This document shows, in pieces, positions 42,978 to 50,953 of a stretch of DNA of 64,000 bases. Source of the DNA: Amycolatopsis sp. DSM 110486 (lineage in GTDB: Bacteria > Actinomycetota > Actinomycetes > Mycobacteriales > Pseudonocardiaceae); NCBI RefSeq assembly GCF_019468465.1, contig NZ_CP080519.1, positions 7,557,001-7,621,000 on the forward strand. Reading direction: 5' to 3'. Numbering within the stretch: position 1 is the first letter of the stretch; each line of letters opens with the position of its first letter. Position numbers and translations under genes: made by a program. The notes under the pieces are model-generated. The model had not been told where the DNA came from, did no database searches, and saw only the letters and a program-made list of their open reading frames with translations.

Positions 42978-44359
42978 GTGGCGGCCGGCAGGTCCAGCAG
43001 CGTGTCGAGCTGCTCGGAGGTGAGCAGGCCGGCGTCGACCACGAGCTCGTGGATCGAGCGGCCGGTGGCCGAAGCCTGCTTCGCCAGCGCGCTCGCCGCT
43101 TCGTAGCCGATCACCGGATTCAGCGCCGTGACGAGGCCGATGGACTCGCGGACCTGCCGGCGCAGGTACTCGGTGTTGGCCGTGATGCCGGTGACACAGC
43201 GGCGCGCCAGCGTCTGCGCGCCCGTACGCAGGTGGTGCAGCGACTTCAGCAGCGAGTGGGCGATGATCGGCTCGAACGCGTTGAGCTGCAGCTGCCCGGC
43301 CTCGGCGGCGAGCGTGACGGTGGTGTCGTTGCCGATCACCTCGAACGCGATCTGGTTGACCACCTCGGGGATCACGGGGTTGACCTTGCCCGGCATGATG
43401 CTCGACCCGGCCTGCACCTTCGGCAGCCGAAGCTCGTTGAACCCGGCCTGCGGACCCGAGGACAGCAGGCGAAGATCGTTGCAGGTCTTGGAAAGTTTCA
43501 CCGCCACGCGCTTGAGCACGCCGGACAGCTGCACGAACACCCCGACGTCGGCCGTCGCCTCCACGAGGTCGGTGGCAGTGACGAGCGGCGTGCCGGTGAG
43601 CCGCGAGAGGTGCTCGCACGCCAGGCGCGCGTAGTCGGGGTGCGCGTTGAGCCCCGTGCCGATCGCGGTGCCGCCGAGGTTGATCTCCGTCAGCAGCGTC
43701 AGTGCTTCGGCCAGCCGCTGCTCGTCCTCGCCGAGCGTCACGGCGAACGCGGTGAACTCGCGGCCCAGCGTCATCGGCACGGCGTCCTGCAGCTGGGTGC
43801 GCCCGATCTTCACGACGTCGCTGAACTCGCGGCCTTTCTCGTGCAGCGCGCCGCGCAGCTCGGCCATGGCGCCGAGCAGCTCGGTCGCGGCCGCGTGCAC
43901 CGCGAGCTTCACGGCGGTGGGGTAGACGTCGTTGGTGGACTGGCCGAGGTTCACGTCGTCGATCGGGTGCAGCCGCGCGTAGTCCCCGCGCGAGTGCCCG
44001 AGGAGCTCCAGCGCCCGGTTCGTCACGACCTCGTTCACGTTCATGTTCGACGACGTGCCCGCGCCGCCCTGGATCACGTCCACGGTGAACTGCTCGTGCA
44101 GCCGGCCGGCCTCGATCTCCTCGCACGCGGCGACGATCGCGGCGGTCTTGTCGTCGGACAGCAGGCCGACGTCGTGGTTGGCCAGCGCGGCCGCGTGCTT
44201 CACGCGGGCCAGCGCGACCACGAGCTCGGGGTGCGTCGAGAGCGGCAGGCCGCTGATCGGGAAGTTGGCCATGGCGCGGCGGGTGTGCACGCCGTAATAC
44301 GCGTCGGCGGGCACGGCCAGCTCGCCGAGCAGGTCTGCTTCGGTGCGGGTGGTGGTCAT
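42968..44359 (-). CDS. aspA: aspartate ammonia-lyase (aspartase)
   Basis: 463 aa from ATG 44359 (AGGAG 6 nt upstream, and the ATGA overlap with pyrC). Aspartase/fumarase superfamily: GTSSNMNVNEV at 101-111, DDVNLGQSTNDVYPTA near 134-149 and signature GSSIMPGKVNP at 318-328. The DDVNxxQSTND form points to aspartase, not fumarase. It converts L-aspartate to fumarate and ammonia. As the last gene of the orotate operon it would finish the pathway, feeding the TCA cycle. Its stop lies in a 14-bp duplication. Confidence 0.9.
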   Translation of the reverse strand: MTTTRTEADLLGELAVPADAYYGVHTRRAMANFPISGLPLSTHPELVVALARVKHAAALANHDVGLLSDDKTAAIVAACEEIEAGRLHEQFTVDVIQGGAGTSSNMNVNEVVTNRALELLGHSRGDYARLHPIDDVNLGQSTNDVYPTAVKLAVHAAATELLGAMAELRGALHEKGREFSDVVKIGRTQLQDAVPMTLGREFTAFAVTLGEDEQRLAEALTLLTEINLGGTAIGTGLNAHPDYARLACEHLSRLTGTPLVTATDLVEATADVGVFVQLSGVLKRVAVKLSKTCNDLRLLSSGPQAGFNELRLPKVQAGSSIMPGKVNPVIPEVVNQIAFEVIGNDTTVTLAAEAGQLQLNAFEPIIAHSLLKSLHHLRTGAQTLARRCVTGITANTEYLRRQVRESIGLVTALNPVIGYEAASALAKQASATGRSIHELVVDAGLLTSEQLDTLLDLPAATAG

Positions 44360-45678
44360 CGGGCACTCCTGGTGAACAACGCGCCGCGGTCGGCGGTCAC
44401 GGCGCCGGCGACGACCGTCGCCACGGGCCGGTGGGTGAAGGACAGGCCCCCGAACGGGGTGTTGTGCGAACGGCCCGCGGTGTCGGCGGGGTCGACCGAC
44501 CAGTCGGCCCGCGGGTCGACGAGGGTGAACGTGGCCGGCTCGCCGACGGCGATCGGGCGGCCGGCGGACGCGGCGATGCCGCCGATGCGCGCCGGGGCGT
44601 GGGCCATGCGGTCGGCCACGAGCGCCCAGTCGACGCCGCGGCTGGTGTGCAGCACCTCGGACACCACGGCCAGTGCCGTCTCCAGCCCGGTCATCCCGAA
44701 CGGCGCCCCGCACCAGTCGGCGGCTTTCGCCTCGGCCGGGTGCGGCGCGTGGTCGGTGGCGACGGCGTCGATCGTGCCGTCGAGCAAGGCGGCCCGCAGC
44801 GCCCGGACGTCGCCGGGGGAGCGCAGGGGCGGGTTGACCTTGAATTTCGGGTCCGCGCTCGCGGCCTCGCCGTCGGTGAGCAGCAGGTGGTGCGGCGTGA
44901 CCTCGGCGGTCACGGCCCAGCCCTGCTCCTTGGCCCACCGCACGAGCGCGACCGAGCGCGCCGTCGACACGTGGCAGACGTGCAGCGGCGCCCCGGCGTC
45001 GGCGGCGAGCACGATGTCGCGCGCCACCACGGTTTCCTCGCCCGTGGCCGGCCACGGCGGCAGCCCGGTCCGCTCGGCCGCGCGGCCCGCGTTGATCTGG
45101 CCGGCGCCGGCGAGCGGGCCCGACTGGGCGTGCTGGGCGAGCACCGTGCCGGTCCGCTTGGTCAGCTCGAGGGCGTCGCGCACCAGCACGGGATCGTCGA
45201 CGCAGCGGCCGTCGTCGGAGAACAGGCGCGCGCCGGCCGCGGCCATGGCTTCCAGCGGTGCGAGGCGGTGCCCGGCAAGGCCTTCGGTGATCGCTCCGAC
45301 GGCGTGCACGCGGCAGGACGCGGTGCGCTCGGCCAGGTCGAGCACGTGACGGATCCGCTCGGGCGAGTCGGTGACCGGGCTGCAGTTGGCCATGGCGAAC
45401 ACGTCGGAGTACCCGCCGGCCGCCGCCGCGGCGGTGCCGGTGGCGATGGTCTCGGCGTCCTCGCCGCCGGGCTCGCGCAGGTGCGTGTGCAGGTCGACGA
45501 ACGCGGGCAGCAGCACGAGACCGTCGGCGTCGAACCGGTTCGGCTCGTCGGCGCTGCCGCGGGGCCGCAGCTCGGCGATGCGGCCGTCGCGCACCACGAG
45601 ATCGATCGGGGTGCCGCCGAACGGGGCCACGCCGGTGAGCACCGCGTGGCCGAGCGGGGCCTGCGTGAGCGGGCTCAT
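44356..45678 (-). CDS. pyrC: dihydroorotase (type I)
   Basis: 440 aa from ATG 45678, inside the pyrK stop. Amidohydrolase metal ligands: His64 and His66 in DLHTHLREPG, Asp in FSDDG near 148, His in LAQHAQ near 175, CHVS near 230 and ATDHAPH near 300. The type I layout (LREPGGEDAETIATGTAAAAAGGY) is typical of PyrC in actinobacteria. The enzyme works both ways between dihydroorotate and N-carbamoyl-L-aspartate. Here, with an N-carbamoyl amidohydrolase and aspartase alongside and no transcarbamoylase, ring opening is the likely direction. Confidence 0.92.
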   Translation of the reverse strand: MSPLTQAPLGHAVLTGVAPFGGTPIDLVVRDGRIAELRPRGSADEPNRFDADGLVLLPAFVDLHTHLREPGGEDAETIATGTAAAAAGGYSDVFAMANCSPVTDSPERIRHVLDLAERTASCRVHAVGAITEGLAGHRLAPLEAMAAAGARLFSDDGRCVDDPVLVRDALELTKRTGTVLAQHAQSGPLAGAGQINAGRAAERTGLPPWPATGEETVVARDIVLAADAGAPLHVCHVSTARSVALVRWAKEQGWAVTAEVTPHHLLLTDGEAASADPKFKVNPPLRSPGDVRALRAALLDGTIDAVATDHAPHPAEAKAADWCGAPFGMTGLETALAVVSEVLHTSRGVDWALVADRMAHAPARIGGIAASAGRPIAVGEPATFTLVDPRADWSVDPADTAGRSHNTPFGGLSFTHRPVATVVAGAVTADRGALFTRSAR

Positions 45679-46535
45679 GCCGGCACCTGCAGCAGGAACA
45701 CGGGCCCGTCCTTGCAGATCAACGGTGATTCCTCGGGCCCGCCGCGGGTTCCGGTGGCGCAGCCGTGGCAGTAGCCGAGACCGCACGCCATGTGTGCTTC
45801 CAGCGACACCTGCACCTCGGCGCCCCAGCGGTCGGCCAGCTCGCGGCACAGCCACGCCAGCCGGTCGGAGCCGCACGTGAGGATCCGCTGCGGCGGCGCA
45901 CTGTCCAAAGTGGAGGTCAACTCCGTCCGCAGGCGCGCGATCTCGCTGGTGCCCTGAGCGTCGGTCACGGTGAGCACGCGCTCGGCGCCGCACTCGTGGT
46001 AGAAGTCAGCGCCGATCACGGCTTCCGGCGTCCGTCCACTCGCGACGGCGACCAGCTCGGTGCCGCTGCCCGCGAGGTCCTGCGCGACGGTGGTGAGCGA
46101 GCAGGTGCCGATGCCACGCCCGACCAGCAGCACGCGCGTGGTGTCGGCGGGCACGTGGAACCCGCGGCCGAGCGGACCGACCACGAGCATCGTCTCGCCG
46201 GCGGAGAACGTGGTGAGCTTGCGCGTGCCGTCGCCGACCACGCCGTAGACGACCTCGATCGTGCCGGCGTCGGCGTCGCGGCGGTAGATCGCCATGGGCC
46301 GGGGCAGCACGGGCCCGCTTTCTCCTTGGCGCGCGGCGGTGAGCATCACGAACTGCCCGGCCGTCGCGGCCCGCGCGATGCTCGGCGCGTGCAGGCGCAG
46401 GTACTGGTAGCGGTCGGCTTCCGGACGGTGCTCCAGCACTTCCGCGTGGTGCCACGTCGGGGTCGGGAGGACGGCGCCGGTCGCCGGCAGGGGCGTCACG
46501 TGGTCGCGGACGGCCCGGGTTTCGGTGGTGGTCAT
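45675..46535 (-). CDS. pyrK: dihydroorotate dehydrogenase electron transfer subunit
   Basis: 286 aa from ATG 46535. Ferredoxin-reductase-like FAD domain (YQYLRLHAPSIARAATAGQFVMLTA near 43-67; LPRPMAIYRRD near 76), NAD-binding part (LLVGRGIGTCSLTTVAQDL near 137-155), and a C-terminal 2Fe-2S site CGLGYCHGC plus Cys in LICKDGP. It lets the class 1B PyrD (50954) use NAD(H), which makes orotate reduction possible. An unusual N-terminal tail of about 30 residues precedes the FAD domain. It overlaps its neighbours by 4 bp on each side. Confidence 0.92.
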   Translation of the reverse strand: MTTTETRAVRDHVTPLPATGAVLPTPTWHHAEVLEHRPEADRYQYLRLHAPSIARAATAGQFVMLTAARQGESGPVLPRPMAIYRRDADAGTIEVVYGVVGDGTRKLTTFSAGETMLVVGPLGRGFHVPADTTRVLLVGRGIGTCSLTTVAQDLAGSGTELVAVASGRTPEAVIGADFYHECGAERVLTVTDAQGTSEIARLRTELTSTLDSAPPQRILTCGSDRLAWLCRELADRWGAEVQVSLEAHMACGLGYCHGCATGTRGGPEESPLICKDGPVFLLQVPA

Positions 46536-47845
46536 GACTGCTCCGATTCCGCGACGGGGAACGCGGTGTCGAGCCGGACGAGGCTGTGGGCGAGCACTTC
46601 GGTGCCGACGACGAGGTCGGCGAGGTCGGTCCACTCGTCGGGGCTGTGGCTCACGCCGTCGCGGCTGGGCACGAAGAGCATGCCGGTCGGCGTGACGTGG
46701 TTGACCATCTGCGCGTCGTGGCTGGCGCCGCTGGGCAGCACGCGGTGCGCGAAGCCGAGCTCGGCGCAGGTGGCCGCGACGACGTCGGTGACCCGGCGGG
46801 GCAGCAGCACGGGGGACGCGTCGGCGAGGGTCTGGGCGCTGAAACCGATTCCGCGGCGCGCGGCGAGGGCGTGGGCGCGCTCGACGATCTCCGCGGCGGT
46901 CTGGCGCTGGCGGTCGCTGTCGACGTCTCGGACATCGACGTGCAGCTGCGCCTGTCCGGCGATTGTCGTGATGGACCCGGGGGCGGAGTCGAGCCGGCCG
47001 ACGGTCGCGCGGGTGCCGTGGTGGCGGCTGTCGGTGGCGATGGCTTCGATCAGCAGCACGATTTCGGCCGCCGCGGCCAGCGCGTCGGCGCGCTGGTGCA
47101 TGGGCGTGCCGCCCGTGTGTGACGCGCGGCCGGTGAGGTCGAGGCGCAGCCGGGTGCTGCCGGCGATGAGGTCGACGACGCCGAGCGGCAGACCCGTCGA
47201 CTCGAGCACACTGCCCTGCTCGATGTGCAGCTCCAGGAACGCGGCCCAGTCCGCGGGGTGCCAGCGCGCGCCGGCCGCGCCCGCCGGGTCGAGGCCGACC
47301 GAGCGCATCGCGTCGGCGAGGCTCGTGCCCCGGGCGTCGAACTTGGTCTCCAGGTCCGCGGCGCCGGTGAGCCCGGCGACGACCCGGCTGCCGGTGCACG
47401 CCTGGCCGAAGCGCGCGCCCTCCTCCGCGGCGAACACGACGAACCGCACAGGGTGGGCCAGGCGCACGTCGTGCTCGGTGTAGAGCCGCGCGGTCTCCAT
47501 GGCCGCGACCACGCCGGCGATGCCGTCGAACGCGCCGGCGTTGGGCACGCTGTCGAGGTGCGAGCCGGTGCCGAGCGCGGGCGCGTTCGCCACGGTGCCG
47601 GGGAGCTCCGCGATCGTGTTGCCCGCGGCGTCGGTGCGCACGTCGAGGCCGAGCCCGCTGACGTGCTCGGCGAACAGCGCGTGCGCGCGGCGTTCGAGCG
47701 GGGTGTGCGCGAGCCGGGTCACGCCCGGTCCGGAGTCCGGTTCGGACAGTGCGGCGAACGTGTCGAGCCAGTGCGCGATCCGGTCCGGGTCGGCGCGCAG
47801 CCGCGTGTCCACAGTGGACTCCGATGACGCGGTGGACGCGGTCAT
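46532..47845 (-). CDS. N-carbamoyl-L-amino acid amidohydrolase (probable ureidosuccinase), M20 family
   Basis: 437 aa from ATG 47845. M20/HyuC-AllC family: GSHLDSVPNAGAFDGIAGV near 94-112 with metal ligands His96 and Asp107, VVFAAEEGARFGQACTGSR near 136-153 (Glu pair), GRASHTGGTPMHQRADAL near 230, and LPSGASHDAQM near 388 (last metal His). These enzymes cleave N-carbamoyl groups to amino acid, CO2 and NH3. Between pyrC and pyrK, N-carbamoyl-L-aspartate is the obvious substrate (ureidosuccinase). Allantoate or beta-ureidopropionate activity cannot be excluded by sequence. The palindrome GTCCACAGTGGAC (47807-47819) lies in its codons 9-13. Confidence 0.88.
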   Translation of the reverse strand: MTASTASSESTVDTRLRADPDRIAHWLDTFAALSEPDSGPGVTRLAHTPLERRAHALFAEHVSGLGLDVRTDAAGNTIAELPGTVANAPALGTGSHLDSVPNAGAFDGIAGVVAAMETARLYTEHDVRLAHPVRFVVFAAEEGARFGQACTGSRVVAGLTGAADLETKFDARGTSLADAMRSVGLDPAGAAGARWHPADWAAFLELHIEQGSVLESTGLPLGVVDLIAGSTRLRLDLTGRASHTGGTPMHQRADALAAAAEIVLLIEAIATDSRHHGTRATVGRLDSAPGSITTIAGQAQLHVDVRDVDSDRQRQTAAEIVERAHALAARRGIGFSAQTLADASPVLLPRRVTDVVAATCAELGFAHRVLPSGASHDAQMVNHVTPTGMLFVPSRDGVSHSPDEWTDLADLVVGTEVLAHSLVRLDTAFPVAESEQS

Positions 47846-48315
47846 CGTGGACCACCCGGCAGCTCGGTCAGCAGCGCCGCCGTCGGCGTGCCCGTCACCT
47901 CGGCGAGCGCGGGCGTGGCCAGCACCGCCGCCACCGCGACGACTTCGGCGCGTGTGGTCGCGGCGAGGTTGAGCAGCGTCCTCAGCCGAGCGGGTTCCCA
48001 CGCGGTGCCGACCAGCGCGATCCGCGTGCCGGCGGTGACCGGCGGGTGGAAGCCGACCACGCCTTCGAGCTCGGACGCGCGGGTCACCGTGGCGCCCAGC
48101 TGCCGGGCGACGACGTGGGCGAGCACGGCGTCGTCGGCACCGTGCCACACCGCGACCTGGTCGAGGGTGTGCTTGGCGAGCAGCTCCGCCAGCGCCGAGC
48201 CGACCACTTCGGTGGCGGCGGGATCGGTGGGCGTGTCGAGCGAAGGGCCATAGGTGTCGGGGCTGACGCCGAGCGTGCGCACCGCGGCGCCGACGTCCTG
48301 GACGGGAGTGGTCAT
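47842..48315 (-). CDS. degenerate orotate phosphoribosyltransferase-like protein B
   Basis: 157 aa from ATG 48315. The central part follows a type I phosphoribosyltransferase fold (SALAELLAKHTLDQVAVWHGADDAVLAHVVARQLGA near 41-76; PPVTAGTRIALVGTAWEPARLRTLLNLAATTRAEVVAVAAVLA near 91-133). The PRPP loop with its acidic pair and TTG motif is replaced by VGTAWEPARL, and the catalytic Lys/His loop is missing, so PRPP chemistry is unlikely. It may bind orotate or act as a subunit with the paralogue at 48312. It sits in the chain of ATGA overlaps. PRTase relationship is from pattern only and should be tested. Confidence 0.6.
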   Translation of the reverse strand: MTTPVQDVGAAVRTLGVSPDTYGPSLDTPTDPAATEVVGSALAELLAKHTLDQVAVWHGADDAVLAHVVARQLGATVTRASELEGVVGFHPPVTAGTRIALVGTAWEPARLRTLLNLAATTRAEVVAVAAVLATPALAEVTGTPTAALLTELPGGPR

Positions 48316-48788
48316 GACTGGTTCTCCGAAGGGGTTCGAGTGCCCGCGAGGGTTGGGGTGCCGTCGGCCGCGAGCACGCTGAGCAGGACGACGGGCTCGG
48401 CGCCCGCCGCGCGTACGCGGTCGGCCAGCGCGGCGGCGGTGGCGTCGGCCGGGGTCTCGGCCGGGTCGTCGGCGATCGGCGTCACGACGGCGACGCGGTC
48501 GCCCCGGTGCACCTCGCCGGCGTCGACCGCGAACGGCAGACCGGTGTGCAACGCCAGCGCCGTGGTGACCGCGACGGCGTCGGCCGTGCCCGTGGTGACC
48601 AGCCGATCGGTCGCCGTCGGCAGTTCCTCGGCGAGCAGCGCCGCCGCCCGGCGCAGGATCGACGGCCGCGTGGTGAACGCGGCGCCGATCGCCGCGAGAT
48701 CCGCGCGCAGCTCGCCGCGCCGCCGCTCGGCGTCGAGGAACACCGTGGTGGTGTCGGTGGCCGTGGCCAGGTCGTCCTCGAGGCTCAT
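48312..48788 (-). CDS. degenerate orotate phosphoribosyltransferase-like protein A
   Basis: 158 aa from ATG 48788. Aligns by eye with PyrE-type proteins: SILRRAAALLAEELPTATDRLVTTGTADAVAVTTALALHTGLPFAV near 43-88, then GEVHRGDRVAVVTPIADDPAETPADATAAALADRVRAAGAEPVVLLSVL near 91-140. In active PyrE the last block holds VEDVxTTG; here it reads VTPIADDPAET, so the PRPP loop is broken, and the flexible Lys-rich loop is absent. A ligand-binding, sensory or complex-forming role is the best guess. It overlaps IclR and protein B by 4 bp each. Confidence 0.62.
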   Translation of the reverse strand: MSLEDDLATATDTTTVFLDAERRRGELRADLAAIGAAFTTRPSILRRAAALLAEELPTATDRLVTTGTADAVAVTTALALHTGLPFAVDAGEVHRGDRVAVVTPIADDPAETPADATAAALADRVRAAGAEPVVLLSVLAADGTPTLAGTRTPSENQS

Positions 48789-49582
48789 CGGGCGCTCCTC
48801 GCCGGTCCGCCGACCGCCGTGGTGGGTTCGGCGCCGGCGAAACCGAGCTCTGCGGACAGTTCACGCGCGGCGGTGAGGACGGCGTCCGTCGCCACCGTGC
48901 GCGCGGTGCCCTCGCGCATGCGGTTGCCGGCCGCGGCCAGCGTGACGCTCGCGGCCACCGCGCCCGTGGAGGTGAAAATCGGGGCGGCCACGGCCCAGAC
49001 GCCGCGGTCGAGCTCGTCGTCGCAGATGTCGTACCCGCGGGCTCGCACGAGGGCGAGGTGCTCCACGAGTTCGTCCACTGTGGTCGGCGTGTCCGGCGTG
49101 AACGCGTCGAGCGACTGGGTTTCGAGCACCCGCCGGGCCGCGGGTTCCGGCAGGTAGGCCAGCAGCGAACGGCTCGACGCCGCGGCGTGCAGCGGCATCT
49201 CCTGTCCGATGCGCACGAACAGCCGCAGCGGGTGGCGGCCCTCCACCAGCGCGACGCACACCGCGCGGGCGCCGATGAGCTCGGTGAGGAACACCGTCTC
49301 GCCACTGGCTTCCGCGGCGTCGACCACCGCCTGGTGCGGGTTGGCCAGCAGTGCCGTCCGGTGCGGCGCCGGCTCGCCGAGCTGACGCGCGGCCGGGCCG
49401 AGGAAGTAGCGCTTGTTGGTGGGGGAGCGGGTCACGAAGTTCTCCTCCATCAGCGTGGTGAGCACGCGGTGCGCGCTGCCCACGGGGATGTCGAGCTCCT
49501 CGTGCAGCTCCTGGAGCGTGGCGCCCTTGCCCTTCGTCGCGAGGGCCCGCAGCACGGACAAGGCGCGGATGACGACCTGCAT
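48785..49582 (-). CDS. IclR family regulator of the orotate operon
   Basis: 265 aa. IclR layout: N-terminal winged HTH (QVVIRALSVLRALATKGKGATLQELHEELDIPVGSAHRVLTTLMEENFV near 2-50) and the C-terminal effector domain (RGYDICDDELDRGVWAVAAPIFTSTGAVAASVTLAAAG near 175-212). It lies inside the operon, after the transporter, and is joined to protein A by an ATGA overlap. It probably senses orotate or a pathway intermediate and binds the inverted repeat at 52069. Confidence 0.93.
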   Translation of the reverse strand: MQVVIRALSVLRALATKGKGATLQELHEELDIPVGSAHRVLTTLMEENFVTRSPTNKRYFLGPAARQLGEPAPHRTALLANPHQAVVDAAEASGETVFLTELIGARAVCVALVEGRHPLRLFVRIGQEMPLHAAASSRSLLAYLPEPAARRVLETQSLDAFTPDTPTTVDELVEHLALVRARGYDICDDELDRGVWAVAAPIFTSTGAVAASVTLAAAGNRMREGTARTVATDAVLTAARELSAELGFAGAEPTTAVGGPARSAR

Positions 49583-49609
49583 GGTTCTCCTGTCGATTGA
49601 GCGCGCGGC

Positions 49610-50875
49610 TCAGGCGAGCTGCTCGGCGCGACGATCGGGGATGAAGATCATCGCGACCATGTCGAGCAGGTAGATCACGGACAGCACGCCGATGGCGAAG
49701 CCGAAGCCGTAGCTCGCGGCGACGAGCGCGACCACGATCGGCGCGAACCCGCCGACCGCGCGGCCGAGGTTGAACAGCACGTTCTGCGCCGTGGACCGGA
49801 TCGCCGTGGGGTAGAGCTCGGCCATCAGCGCGCCGTAGCCGCCGATCATGCCGTTGGCGAACGCGCCCATGATCGCGCCGCCCACCATCAGCGCCCACGG
49901 CGACGACAGCTGGCTGTACCCGAGGACTGAGAGGGCGGCGCCGGCCTGGAAGAGCCAGAAGGCCTTGCGGCGCCCCAGTTTGTCGGCGACCTCGCCGAAC
50001 GCCAGGATCCCGACGCCCATGCCCACCACGGTCACGGCGGTCCACACCCCGGATTTCGTGAGGCTGTAGCCGAACTGCGTGGACAGGTAGGTGGGCAGCC
50101 AGATCATGATGCCGAAGTACCCGAAGTTCTGCACCGACGTGAGCACGAGGACGCCGATCGTTGCGCGGGTGGTGGGCGCGTCGGCCACGAGCAGCTTCAG
50201 CGGCACCTTCGGCTTGCCCTGCTGGAGCGCGCGGTGGCGCGTGAACTGCTCGGGCTCGTGCAGCCGCGAGCGGAACACGATGGCGACGATCGCGGGGAAC
50301 GCGCCGAGCAGGAACAGCCCGCGCCAGCCCCACGCGTTGAGCACCGGAGCGGAGACCAGCGCCGCGAGCAGCACCCCGGCCTGCCAGCCGAGCCCGACCA
50401 GCGACGTCGCCCGTGCGCGCTTCTTCGCCGGCCACGCTTCGGCCGCCAGCGTCATGCCGATGCCGAACTCGCCGCCGATGCCGACGCCCGCGAGGAACCG
50501 GAAGACCGCGATCTCCCAGTAGCTCGTGGAAATCGCGGTGAGCCCGGTGAACACGGCGAAGAAGATCACCGAGTACGTCAGCACCTTCACCCGGCCGATG
50601 CGGTCGGACAGGATCCCGAACGCGATCCCGCCGACCACGGCGCCGATCAGCGTGATGGTGGCCAGCGATCCGGCTTCGGCGCCGCCCAGCCCGAGGTCAC
50701 CGGAGATGGCGGAGAGCGCGAACCCGAGGATCAGCAGGTCGAAGCCGTCCATCGCGTAGCCGAGCGAAGACGCGAACACCGCCTTGCGGGCGTAACGCGT
50801 GGTGGCTTTGGTGGCCGGGGTGTCTTCGGACGTGGCGGGTGGTGCGGTGCTGCCGGCCAGCGTTTCGTCGGACAT
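49610..50875 (-). CDS. MFS transporter, likely orotate uptake
   Basis: 421 aa from ATG 50875 (GAGGAG about 11 nt upstream). Twelve helices; AAHS-type motifs: GYAMDGFDLLILGFALSAI in helix 1 with the conserved Asp, GILSDRIGRVKVLTYS (motif A) and GVGIGGEFGIGMTLAAEAW. This subgroup imports small organic acids (benzoates, shikimate, sialate and others), which fits orotate, a carboxylated pyrimidine. It is the second gene of the operon, 78 bp after pyrD across a G-rich tract. Substrate is inferred from context. Confidence 0.85.
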   Translation of the reverse strand: MSDETLAGSTAPPATSEDTPATKATTRYARKAVFASSLGYAMDGFDLLILGFALSAISGDLGLGGAEAGSLATITLIGAVVGGIAFGILSDRIGRVKVLTYSVIFFAVFTGLTAISTSYWEIAVFRFLAGVGIGGEFGIGMTLAAEAWPAKKRARATSLVGLGWQAGVLLAALVSAPVLNAWGWRGLFLLGAFPAIVAIVFRSRLHEPEQFTRHRALQQGKPKVPLKLLVADAPTTRATIGVLVLTSVQNFGYFGIMIWLPTYLSTQFGYSLTKSGVWTAVTVVGMGVGILAFGEVADKLGRRKAFWLFQAGAALSVLGYSQLSSPWALMVGGAIMGAFANGMIGGYGALMAELYPTAIRSTAQNVLFNLGRAVGGFAPIVVALVAASYGFGFAIGVLSVIYLLDMVAMIFIPDRRAEQLA

Positions 50876-50900
50876 GGTGTGGAGCACTCCTCACAGCGTT

Positions 50901-50951
50901 GGGGGAAGGGGGACGGGGCTGGGGGAACGGGGCTGGGGGATAGGGGAAGGG
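50901..50951 (+). repeat. G-rich tract with G-quadruplex potential
   Basis: Seven runs of four or five G within about 50 bp, including a repeated ACGGGGCTGGGGGA unit (50913-50926 region and 50928-50941 region). It fills the spacer between pyrD and the MFS gene. The genes are leftward, so the G-rich strand is the template and the mRNA is C-rich. It could slow transcription or be a slippage-prone minisatellite. Confidence 0.7.
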
Positions 50952-50953
50952 CT

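Noticed and set aside
46532..49305. Long upstream extensions of several orotate-operon genes
   Set aside because: Each extension overlaps the preceding gene in another frame; ATGA overlaps give consistent starts instead.
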